DNA of 11,930 nucleotides. Origin: Candidatus Nitrosopumilus sp. GTDB lineage: Archaea > Thermoproteota > Nitrososphaeria > Nitrososphaerales > Nitrosopumilaceae. The stretch covers positions 1-11,930 of the forward strand of contig JABDKK010000044.1 of the NCBI GenBank assembly GCA_013002265.1. Direction: 5' to 3'. Shown piece by piece: positions 1 to 5,468 of the stretch; positions within the stretch are counted from its first letter, which is position 1, and every line of letters begins with the position of its first letter. The notes under the pieces are model-generated. The model worked only from the letters and a program-made list of their open reading frames with translations, searched no databases and had not been told where the DNA came from. Position numbers and translations under genes: made by a program.

Positions 1-145
1 GAACTGCAGCTAAAAAAGCAGCTCCAAAGAGAAGAACTGCAGCTAAAAAAGCAGCTCCAAAGAGAAGAACTGCAGCTAAAAAAGCAGCTCCAAAGAGAAA
101 GGCAGTTAAACGCAGAGCCGCTCCAAAGAGAAAGGCAGTTAAACG
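1..145 (+). repeat. 33-bp in-frame tandem repeat
   Basis: The unit beginning GAACTGCAGCTAAAAAAGCA starts at 1, 34 and 67, and the first three copies are identical. The period continues with drift: the 26-bp stretch at 87-112 recurs at 120-145, again 33 bases later. Because the period is a multiple of three, each unit encodes 11 residues of the basic protein. Confidence 0.95.
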
Positions 146-155
146 ACGTCGTTAA
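1..155 (+). CDS. Histone H1-like Lys/Ala/Pro-rich repeat protein, C-terminal end (5' truncated)
   Basis: Only the last 50 complete codons are in the window; reading in the frame that starts at base 3, the gene ends with TAA at 153-155. The visible protein is almost entirely Lys, Arg, Ala and Pro, in 11-residue units of the type TAAKKAAPKRR, then two units ending KAVKRR. The basic Lys/Ala/Pro composition resembles the tails of histone H1 and of bacterial H1-like proteins, so nucleic-acid binding or chromosome compaction is a reasonable inference. The folded N-terminal part, if there is one, lies outside the window, so the family cannot be named. The repeats are nearly identical at DNA level, so the copy number probably varies between strains. 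A T-rich stretch follows the stop. Confidence 0.8.
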   Translation, partial: TAAKKAAPKRRTAAKKAAPKRRTAAKKAAPKRKAVKRRAAPKRKAVKRRR

Positions 156-222
156 GCTGTCATGCTAACTTTTTTCTAATTTATTTTATTTTTATTTAGT
201 TGATTTTGCGTATAAATTAATT

Positions 223-250
223 ATATTTCTAAACTCGAATTTAGAAATAT
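223..250. terminator. Perfect 11-bp inverted repeat between convergent genes
   Basis: ATATTTCTAAA (223-233) and TTTAGAAATAT (240-250) are exact reverse complements around a 6-nt loop. The right arm ends one base from the stop codon (252-254) of the minus-strand oxidase gene. The plus-strand gene stops at 155, so the hairpin sits between two convergent genes. The + strand at 169-200 and the surrounding DNA are T/A-rich. A bidirectional terminator or 3'-end-protecting hairpin is the simplest reading. Confidence 0.6.
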
Positions 251-251
251 T

Positions 252-659
252 CTATTCATTCATCTTCAATTCAGGTAAAACAAAAACTTTGTTTGGTTTT
301 ATTTTTAGAATAATTCTTTTTTCACCTTCACGTTTGAATGGATAATGTTCTCTTTGCATATACTGTTGTGTTAATTTGTCAGCATGTTTGTAATCATAAT
401 CAGGAATTATTTTTTCAACAGTTCCACGAACTGTCGTCATGTCAAGTGGATTGTCTTTTGATACAACAGATACGGCAACACGAGGATCACGTAAAACATT
501 TTTGTGCTTCACTCTACCTTCTGCGGTATTGATCAAAATGTGTCCGTCTTCAAAGCTTGCCCATACAGGAGATAGTTGTGGAGAGCCGTCTTTCATGATT
601 GTTGCAACAAAGACAAGGTTTTTTTCAGAAAATAGTTTTACAGCTTTTTGATCAATCAT
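252..659 (-). CDS. PPOX-class (pyridoxamine 5'-phosphate oxidase-like) split-barrel oxidoreductase
   Basis: The 135-aa protein begins MIDQKAVKLFSEKNLVFVAT. It shows the usual order for small split-barrel flavin- or F420-binding proteins: an N-terminal helix, a strand (NLVFVATIMKDGSPQLSPVW), the conserved segment NTAEGRVKHKNVLRDPRVAV that contacts the cofactor phosphate in relatives, and a C-terminal strand KIKPNKVFVLPE. Such proteins are cytosolic dimers using FMN or F420; the substrate cannot be told. I chose ATG at 657-659 because it aligns with family N-termini and overlaps the upstream gene by ATGATTGA; ATG at 665 and GTG at 668 are also in frame. It is third in a minus-strand cluster behind a winged-helix regulator and a 104-aa protein, so co-transcription is likely. 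Family confidence is high; F420 rather than FMN is inferred from archaeal relatives. Confidence 0.88.
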   Translation of the reverse strand: MIDQKAVKLFSEKNLVFVATIMKDGSPQLSPVWASFEDGHILINTAEGRVKHKNVLRDPRVAVSVVSKDNPLDMTTVRGTVEKIIPDYDYKHADKLTQQYMQREHYPFKREGEKRIILKIKPNKVFVLPELKMNE

Positions 660-966
660 TCCCATCACGCCAAATTGTTAACAGTTGTTCTATCTTTGTA
701 ATTATTTCTAGTACTTTTTCGTTGTCTTTTTCCTGCATTGCCACAGAAAACTCGTGTCCCAGTTTGATTGCCTCAGGTGATAAATCGTTTATGGATTCAA
801 GATCACGTCCTTCAATACGTATTCTCTCACCAATTGTACACATTTTCCAATTATCAGACATATCCTGATGTTCTTGGGACAGATTACTTTGAACCTGTTT
901 TCTCCAATTAGTCAACGTTATCTTTTGAATGAGATCTGTTTTTTGACTGTAAAAGACACGTACCAT
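652..966 (-). CDS. Conserved-looking small hypothetical protein, 104 aa
   Basis: I do not recognise a named family. The protein is soluble and charged with no membrane segment or signal peptide. A short N-terminal strand (VRVFYSQKTDLI) is followed by a Trp/Gln-rich stretch, a segment with a possible strand (WKMCTIGERIRIEG), and two predicted helices covering LSPEAIKLGHEFSVAMQEKD and EKVLEIITKIEQLLTIWRDG. It starts with ATG at 964-966, with a purine run AAGGAA about 8 nt upstream that could serve as a ribosome-binding site. It lies 41 nt downstream of the winged-helix regulator and overlaps the oxidase gene, so all three probably form one transcription unit. Function is unknown. Confidence 0.8.
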   Translation of the reverse strand: MVRVFYSQKTDLIQKITLTNWRKQVQSNLSQEHQDMSDNWKMCTIGERIRIEGRDLESINDLSPEAIKLGHEFSVAMQEKDNEKVLEIITKIEQLLTIWRDGND

Positions 967-1007
967 GATAAGATTTCCTTACAAGAAATACTTAGTTGTT
1001 TTGTCTA

Positions 1008-1511
1008 TTACTTTTTGTTTGAATTCTCTAGCACATTAGTCATTGCTCTATTCATTATCTCCATTACCAAGTACTGAGAGTATTCAGGGGATTTTTTACC
1101 CTTTGTTTTTGTAGTTTTTGGAGTAAGACCTTTGAGAATTTTTTCTATTTTTGCTGATGTGTGATCGATTACTTTGGAGTATGTTGATTCAAAATTTTCA
1201 GGTATTTGAAAATCCAAGAGCTTCGTTGATGTGCTATAGTATTTTGTAATGGCGCCTCTTGATTCTTCAATTTTTGCAATTTCGATCAATCCGGATTCCT
1301 TTAGAATTTCTAAATGATGACGGACTGTGGTTAGTGCTTTTTTGTATCCAGTCTTTTTCAGAGCAGTTGAAATCTGGTCAGCAGATAATGCCTGATGATA
1401 TAAAATTTCAACGATTTTTGCACGTGCAGGGTCTTCAATTGCACGGGCATGTTCAATACTTGTCGTAACAATACGATTTACTTTGATTTGTTTTTCTAGC
1501 AATGTAGACAT
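1008..1511 (-). CDS. ArsR-like winged helix-turn-helix transcriptional regulator
   Basis: The 167-aa protein has an ArsR-type winged helix: helix AIEDPARAKIVEIL (about 24-37), helix LSADQISTAL (42-51), recognition helix TTVRHHLEILKESGLI (61-76), and a wing through GAITKYYS (86-93). Roughly 75 further residues include a probable amphipathic helix (YSKVIDHTSAKIEKILKGL) and a Lys/Thr-rich linker, suggesting a dimerisation or partner-binding tail. There is no cysteine in the protein, so it is not a classical thiol metal sensor. It starts at ATG 1509-1511. An inverted repeat overlapping a TATA-like box upstream suggests autoregulation. It precedes the 104-aa gene and the PPOX gene, which are its likely operon partners and possible targets. 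Confidence 0.88.
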   Translation of the reverse strand: MSTLLEKQIKVNRIVTTSIEHARAIEDPARAKIVEILYHQALSADQISTALKKTGYKKALTTVRHHLEILKESGLIEIAKIEESRGAITKYYSTSTKLLDFQIPENFESTYSKVIDHTSAKIEKILKGLTPKTTKTKGKKSPEYSQYLVMEIMNRAMTNVLENSNKK

Positions 1512-1528
1512 GTTGATTCTACATCTAC

Positions 1529-1557
1529 ATCTGATCTAAAAGATCCTTATATCAGAT
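1529..1557 (-). promoter_or_regulatory. Candidate promoter and operator of the winged-helix regulator gene
   Basis: ATCTGAT (1529-1535) and ATCAGAT (1551-1557) form a 7-bp inverted repeat with a 15-bp spacer; an inner GATC/GATC pair lies inside it. On the minus strand the right side contains GATATAAGG, a TATA-like box centred about 38 nt before the ATG, so this transcript would carry a leader of about a dozen bases. Overlap of a palindrome with the box fits autorepression by a dimeric winged-helix protein. Confidence 0.45.
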
Positions 1558-1604
1558 TTTTTTGTCTAGTAGCATCAATTTTTGTATGTTTCAATAGTTA
1601 TTCA

Positions 1605-1658
1605 ACCGCTATCAAAATAATATGTACCGCTATCAAAATAATATGTACCGCTATCAAA
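1605..1658. repeat. 21-bp tandem repeat, 2.6 copies
   Basis: ACCGCTATCAAAATAATATG followed by T occurs at 1605-1625 and 1626-1646 with no mismatch, and the first 12 bases occur again at 1647-1658. There are no spacers, so this is a slippage-type array rather than CRISPR. It lies roughly 100-150 bp upstream of the regulator gene. Confidence 0.95.
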
Positions 1659-1703
1659 TCTATTGTAGAATAATCAATATTTTCTGAATCACTCTAATAT
1701 TTA

Positions 1704-1817
1704 TTGTATAGAATTAATTTATGTTGTAGTGGTCTTAGAAATTTTGTAAAATATCAAAAAAAGGCAGCTGCCAAAAAAAATGTTGCCAAATTGCCTGTCA
1801 AAACAGGTTTTAGGTAA
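1704..1817 (+). pseudogene. Lys/Ala-rich protein 3' remnant or tiny ORF
   Basis: One frame is open from the stop at 1695-1697 to TAA at 1815-1817 and ends QKKAAAKKNVAKLPVKTGFR. The Lys/Ala-rich composition resembles the basic repeat protein at the left edge of the window. The only in-frame start is a TTG at 1704-1706, and the first 16 residues (Cys-rich, unrelated) do not look like the start of such a protein. I read it as the surviving tail of a decayed gene; a 37-aa TTG-started peptide is the alternative. A small stem-loop at 1794-1807 covers the end of the frame. Confidence 0.35.
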
Positions 1818-1863
1818 ATCTCAAAAATGCAATTAAAGTTGAAGAGTTACGAGTATGGCTAAA

Positions 1864-2166
1864 TTAAGAATTAGATGCTGAAATGATTGACTGTTTGATA
1901 TCAGCTAGTCTGTCATTGAATACTTCAGAGACCATATTCATCATCTCAAATGTTGTTTCGGCATTGTCAGGTTTTTTAATATCAATGAATTTGTTTTGTA
2001 AGTAGTCAGTAGATTTTGCAACAAAAGAATGATACACCATTCCAAATATACAATCATCAGAATTAACATTCCAGTTTGCAGAAATTACCATGTTTGTGTA
2101 TGATGGAATTTGATTAATCACAATGTCAAGTAGTGTTTCAAGTTCTTTTCTGTCTTCAGGTTCCAT
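1864..2166 (-). CDS. Small hypothetical protein downstream of purC, 100 aa
   Basis: I do not recognise a family. The protein is soluble and mainly helical by composition, beginning MEPEDRKELETLLDIVINQI and ending DRLADIKQSIISASNS, with a Trp/Asn/Asp segment (ISANWNVNSDDCIFGM) in the middle and no membrane segment or Cys pair. It starts with ATG at 2164-2166, only 21 nt after the purC stop on the same strand, so it is probably translated from the purC transcript. No link to purine synthesis can be read from the sequence beyond this placement. Length and clean codon use argue for a real gene. Confidence 0.78.
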   Translation of the reverse strand: MEPEDRKELETLLDIVINQIPSYTNMVISANWNVNSDDCIFGMVYHSFVAKSTDYLQNKFIDIKKPDNAETTFEMMNMVSEVFNDRLADIKQSIISASNS

Positions 2167-2187
2167 GATTATTCAATTAATCTAGCA

Positions 2188-3012
2188 CTAAAGAGTATTT
2201 CCAGTTAGTTTCTCATAGGCAAGTACATATCTCTGAGTCATTTTTTGAATAATTTCATCAGGAATATCAGGGGCAATGGGATCTTCACCTCTTTCACGGG
2301 CATCATCAAATTGTTTTTGATATTCATTAGCAGTCAGCCAATCACGCAAAAGCTGCTTGTCATAGGCTTCCTGTATTTTTCCAATCTCAAAAGAATTCTT
2401 GGGCCACAATCTATATTCATCAGGACCTATGGAATCCCCTAAAGTGATTTGATCATTTAAAATTCCAAACTCTAGTTTTAGATCTGCCAAGATAAATCCA
2501 GCCTTGTCTGCAATTTCTGCCATCTTTTTGTAAATTTCAATAGAGGCCTTCTCTAACCAATTGTATTGTTCCTCAGATACAAGGCTCATCTCAAGTGCCT
2601 TTGTTTTGTTAATTGGAACATCATGCTCGGATTTTGTAGTAGGATCAAAGATGGGTTCTGGTAGTTTTGCTGCAAGTGTAGTATTGGTTCCTTCAGGCAA
2701 TGTAACTTCGCCTTTTTTCCACCTACTAACCAAACTTCCATAAAAATAGCCTCTCACTACACATTCTATTGGAAGCATCTTCATTTTTTTTACAATAATT
2801 TCAGTGTCAGATTCTCTTTTAACAAAGTGATTTGGAATACTCAATATGTTAAACCAAAATTCTGCAAATTTGCATAGAACTTCACCTTTTTTTGGAATAT
2901 TTTCTTTAAATTTTACATCATACGCAGAGACCCTATCAGAGAATTTGAATAGTAATGTTGATTCATCTACATCGTAAAGATCCTTTACTTTTCCACGTGT
3001 AAGAAACTTCAA
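2188..3012 (-). CDS. purC: Phosphoribosylaminoimidazole-succinocarboxamide (SAICAR) synthase
   Basis: This 274-aa cytosolic enzyme joins CAIR and aspartate using ATP to make SAICAR in IMP synthesis. Visible family features are RGKVKDLYDVDE (6-17), SDRVSAYDV (25-33), the nucleotide/substrate segment PIECVVRGYFYGS (81-93), EPIFDPTTKSEHD (119-131), the metal-binding LADLKLEFG (175-183) and GDSIGPDEYRLWP (192-204). All expected motifs are present and the length fits the monofunctional archaeal/eukaryal-like type. The start is TTG at 3010-3012, which gives MKFLTRGKVKDLY as in relatives; no in-frame ATG fits. A TATA-like AGTTAAAT on the minus strand is centred about 27 nt upstream, so the transcript is probably leaderless. 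The 100-aa gene follows 21 nt downstream. Confidence 0.97.
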   Translation of the reverse strand: MKFLTRGKVKDLYDVDESTLLFKFSDRVSAYDVKFKENIPKKGEVLCKFAEFWFNILSIPNHFVKRESDTEIIVKKMKMLPIECVVRGYFYGSLVSRWKKGEVTLPEGTNTTLAAKLPEPIFDPTTKSEHDVPINKTKALEMSLVSEEQYNWLEKASIEIYKKMAEIADKAGFILADLKLEFGILNDQITLGDSIGPDEYRLWPKNSFEIGKIQEAYDKQLLRDWLTANEYQKQFDDARERGEDPIAPDIPDEIIQKMTQRYVLAYEKLTGNTL

Positions 3013-3035
3013 ACATGCAGACTAGAATTTCAGGG

Positions 3036-3043
3036 AATTTAAC
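3036..3043 (-). promoter_or_regulatory. TATA-like box of purC
   Basis: The minus strand reads GTTAAATT here, centred about 27 nt before the TTG start of purC. That spacing would put the transcript's 5' end at the start codon itself. It is the only good box in the 45-bp gap behind the 128-aa gene. Confidence 0.5.
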
Positions 3044-3057
3044 TGCTAGGAAAAATA

Positions 3058-3444
3058 TCACGAACCCATCATGCCAACCATCTTTGGCATCTCACGATAT
3101 GCTTTGTTTACAAAAATATCATTATCAGCTGATATCATCACAAATTCCATCGGGTTTTCAGGAGGAGGAGAAACAATAATTTTTTGCCCAGCTTTGATAG
3201 TTCCAAGATCCAGCGTATCACCGGAACCAAAGTTTACATGCACATTAGTTAGCGGTTGTGAGCCTGTATTTTGTATTGTGACTCTTCCCATCACAAACAA
3301 GTTTTGTTTATCTAAAATCGGATCAACAAATATGTCATAGTCTTGTGTAGATATAGATAATTTCAAAATATCCGAGCCAAAAACAACAGCCATTATACCA
3401 ATTGCACCAATGCCAATCCCAATTATTGCAGTGTATTGTTTCAC
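3058..3444 (-). CDS. Membrane-anchored extracytoplasmic beta-sandwich protein, 128 aa, unknown function
   Basis: An N-terminal hydrophobic helix (about residues 5-22, AIIGIGIGAIGIMAVVFG) serves as anchor or uncleaved signal. It is followed by about 90 residues with alternating strands (LFVMGRVTIQNTGSQPLTNV, IKAGQKIIVSPPPENP) like Ig-like or FxLYD-type domains that sit on the outside of archaeal membranes. The C-terminus is Met-rich (MPKMVGMMGS), which could bind copper, but this is speculative. There is no Cys and no lipobox. The start is GTG at 3442-3444, placed directly before the membrane helix; an ATG earlier in frame is lacking. A TATA-like TTAAATTAAA lies at 3461-3470. Its stop is 45 nt before purC, but the purC box suggests separate transcription. 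A specific family was not recognised. Confidence 0.8.
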   Translation of the reverse strand: MKQYTAIIGIGIGAIGIMAVVFGSDILKLSISTQDYDIFVDPILDKQNLFVMGRVTIQNTGSQPLTNVHVNFGSGDTLDLGTIKAGQKIIVSPPPENPMEFVMISADNDIFVNKAYREMPKMVGMMGS

Positions 3445-3515
3445 GGTGTATATGGGCGGTTTTAATTTAAGAACTTTTTTTGAAACTATTAATTTTATAA
3501 AATGTTTAATAATTC

Positions 3516-3608
3516 ATGGATGAAGGATTATTTATTGTACCTGTTTTGATAATTGCTGCAGTTGGGATCTTTGTAGGCAGTAGACTATGGATTCTATTTA
3601 AAAAATAA
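3516..3608 (+). CDS. Single-pass membrane micropeptide, 30 aa
   Basis: The frame ATG (3516-3518) to TAA (3606-3608) encodes MDEGLFIVPVLIIAAVGIFV followed by GSRLWILFKK. An acidic N-terminus, about 20 hydrophobic residues and a basic C-terminus give the expected pattern of a small one-helix membrane protein with the C-terminus in the cytoplasm. The gene fills the gap between the divergent 128-aa membrane protein and the convergent DUF427 gene, ending one base before the latter's stop codon. A TATA-like CTATTAATTT is centred about 26 nt upstream of the ATG, and TTTTATAAAA lies at 3493-3502. Small subunits of respiratory complexes have this shape, but no family can be named. Chance is the alternative, though the charge pattern and exact fit in the gap argue against it. 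Confidence 0.55.
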   Translation: MDEGLFIVPVLIIAAVGIFVGSRLWILFKK

Positions 3609-3609
3609 A

Positions 3610-3891
3610 TTATTCTTTAACTTCAACACCATTCCAAAATGCAACCATCCCCTTAATTTTAGAAGCAGCGTCATTTGGGTCTGCATAATACCATGCACAA
3701 TCTTTGTTGGTTTTACCACCAATAGTTACAGAGTAATAATTTGCCATTCCTTTCCAACCACAAAATGAAGTCATGTCGGTTTTTTGAAAATATTCTTTTT
3801 TTATAGAATCATATGGAAAATAATGATTTCCTTCTACTACCACAGTCTTGTCACTTTCTGCAATTACCACATCATTCCAAATTGCTTTCAT
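3610..3891 (-). CDS. DUF427 family protein
   Basis: The 93-aa protein matches the DUF427 pattern throughout: MKAIWNDVVIAESDKTVVVE, then GNHYFPYDSIKKEYF, SFCGWKGMANYYSV and NKDCAWYYADP, ending MVAFWNGVEVKE. The family is small, soluble and of unproven function, with conserved aromatic and Cys residues around CGWKG. I take ATG at 3889-3891 as the start, because family members begin MKA.W and because the TATA-like CTTAAATATA (3911-3920) is centred 24 nt upstream of it; the ATG at 3898-3900, adding MVN, would be only about 15 nt from that box. It lies 134 nt beyond the end of purF on the same strand but has its own promoter-like box. Its stop codon is adjacent to the 30-aa micropeptide gene converging on it. 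Confidence 0.92.
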   Translation of the reverse strand: MKAIWNDVVIAESDKTVVVEGNHYFPYDSIKKEYFQKTDMTSFCGWKGMANYYSVTIGGKTNKDCAWYYADPNDAASKIKGMVAFWNGVEVKE

Positions 3892-3971
3892 ATTGACCAT
3901 TTTTACTTTGTATATTTAAGAAAATCCCATGATTGCAATCTAGTCTAAAATTGTGTTTTATTTGCCATCTT

Positions 3972-4019
3972 GTTCTGGAACTACAGATAAGGTGGAGTCA
4001 TCTCACTTTTTCCAAGAAC
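3972..4019 (-). terminator. Inverted repeat downstream of purF
   Basis: GTTCTGGAA (3972-3980) and TTCCAAGAAC (4010-4019) are complementary apart from one bulged base, with a 29-nt loop. The structure starts 15 nt past the purF stop codon, a fitting place for a terminator or 3'-end structure of the purQ-purL-purF transcript. There is no long T-run right after it on the minus strand, so the call is tentative. Confidence 0.35.
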
Positions 4020-4034
4020 GTATGATGTTTCCAT

Positions 4035-5468
4035 TTATTCGCCCTTCATCTCTTCTCTACTTCTAAACTCAGGTGTTATTCCCAGCGATTCATAATTTCC
4101 AGTAGAGCACGTAAAACACATAGAGTCTGTTGGTATTCCTACTGCTGCAGCAAGATTTTCAGCATCATTGTATCCCAAAAAGTCTGCACCAATGCTCTTT
4201 CTTACCATCTCAGTAATCTCATCTTGATTCAGGTCTTTTCCATTTGAAAATGTTGCAAGTTCTTCCTGCGATGGAAAATCAATTCCAGCATAGCAAGGAT
4301 ATTTGATAGGAGGGTATGTAATCACCATACTAATTTTTTTAGCTCCGGCCCTGCGAAGTGCCTTTATGATTGCACGTGAACTTGTTCCCCTTACAAGACT
4401 ATCGTCAATTACTACAACATGTTTTCCATCAATTATTTCTCTAATTGGTATAATCCATCTGTTAATTTCAATTCTGTCCGATTGGTGAGGCTCAATAAAA
4501 CTACGAAGCGGTCCTTTCTTGCTATATCGGTCTTTGAGCAGTCCTTCATCAAAAGACACACCTAGTTCTTGTGCATACCCCAATGCAGCAGGTCTTGCAG
4601 AATCAGGAACTGGAATTACTAAATCAGCATCTTCAATTGGAAATTTCTTTGCTAAATATTTCCCAATATTTTTTCTTGCAACATAGATGTTTGTTCCTTC
4701 CATGTTGCTTGATGGATGAGCAAAGTAAGTAAATTCAAAAGAGCAGTGTGCACGTTTAGGATCATCAGAAAACATTTCAACCTCTAATCCTTTTTGGCTG
4801 AGTTTGATTAATTCACCAGGATTTACATTTCGTTGTAATTTTGCACCAACTGCTGAAACTGCAGATGATTCAGATGCAACAATGTATGTATCATCAGATT
4901 CTTTATAACCTAACACCATAGGGCGAAATCCTTTTGGATCACGTGCAGCATAAACAGAGTTATCATCAGAGATAAATGTAAAACAGTAAGAGCCCACCAT
5001 CTCATTTTTCAAAATCGATAATGCTTTTCCCATCTGCCCATTCTCAGAAATTAATGAAACAAGTCTTTGGGCTGCAACCAGGGTATCACTAGCATTTTGT
5101 GGAGTAAAGGAGCAGCCTCCAACTAAATTTGATAGTTCTTGAACATTGGCAATTGTTCCATTATGGGCAATGCATAGATCCTTTACTTTTAGTGGCTGTG
5201 CATTATCAAGAGAACTACGCCCCATTGTAGAATATCTAACATGTCCAATTACTGCTGGAGATGCATACTCTTCAGAAATTGCTTTGAATTCTGATGATGC
5301 AGAAGATACTAGGCCTAATCGCTTTAGTGGTGGCTTATTTGGAATTGCAATTCCCCAAGCCTCTTGGCCTCTATGCTGAAGTGCTCTAAGTGCATCAATT
5401 GCCATTGGGACGACATTAGTTCCACTGAGACTAAAAATTCCGACCACACCACAATTTTCCTTAACCAT
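4035..5468 (-). CDS. purF: Amidophosphoribosyltransferase (glutamine PRPP amidotransferase)
   Basis: This 477-aa enzyme makes phosphoribosylamine from PRPP and glutamine, the first committed step of purine synthesis. The Ntn glutaminase domain opens with catalytic Cys6 in MVKENCGVVG, exposed after removal of a five-residue propeptide, and holds QHRGQEAWG (31-39), HVRYSTMG (76-83) and AHNGTIAN (101-108). The phosphoribosyltransferase domain carries the PRPP loop VVVIDDSLVRGTSSR (351-365). Cys242, Cys392, Cys451 and Cys454 match the spacing of the four ligands of the [4Fe-4S] cluster in Bacillus-type PurF. The start is ATG at 5466-5468, inside the end of purL (8-nt overlap ATGGTTAA), so translation is coupled. 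It is the last gene of purQ-purL-purF. Confidence 0.98.
   Translation of the reverse strand: MVKENCGVVGIFSLSGTNVVPMAIDALRALQHRGQEAWGIAIPNKPPLKRLGLVSSASSEFKAISEEYASPAVIGHVRYSTMGRSSLDNAQPLKVKDLCIAHNGTIANVQELSNLVGGCSFTPQNASDTLVAAQRLVSLISENGQMGKALSILKNEMVGSYCFTFISDDNSVYAARDPKGFRPMVLGYKESDDTYIVASESSAVSAVGAKLQRNVNPGELIKLSQKGLEVEMFSDDPKRAHCSFEFTYFAHPSSNMEGTNIYVARKNIGKYLAKKFPIEDADLVIPVPDSARPAALGYAQELGVSFDEGLLKDRYSKKGPLRSFIEPHQSDRIEINRWIIPIREIIDGKHVVVIDDSLVRGTSSRAIIKALRRAGAKKISMVITYPPIKYPCYAGIDFPSQEELATFSNGKDLNQDEITEMVRKSIGADFLGYNDAENLAAAVGIPTDSMCFTCSTGNYESLGITPEFRSREEMKGE

Larger units (their letters stand above)
1512..1863. other. 352-bp region with no intact gene
   Basis: From right to left the stretch holds a Lys/Ala-rich coding remnant ending at 1817, a small stem-loop (CCTGT-CAAA-ACAGG at 1794-1807), a 21-bp tandem repeat at 1605-1658 and the regulator's promoter. 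No tRNA-like fold, rRNA or CRISPR structure was seen. No plausible ORF above 40 codons with a good start is present on either strand. Confidence 0.7.

Noticed and set aside
1605..1658. Possible CRISPR remnant
   Set aside because: The repeats are directly adjacent without spacers, and no cas-like gene is nearby.
1763..1772. GGCAGCTGCC palindrome
   Set aside because: It falls in the Ala codons of the Lys/Ala-rich remnant and is explained by GCA-GCT-GCC repeats.
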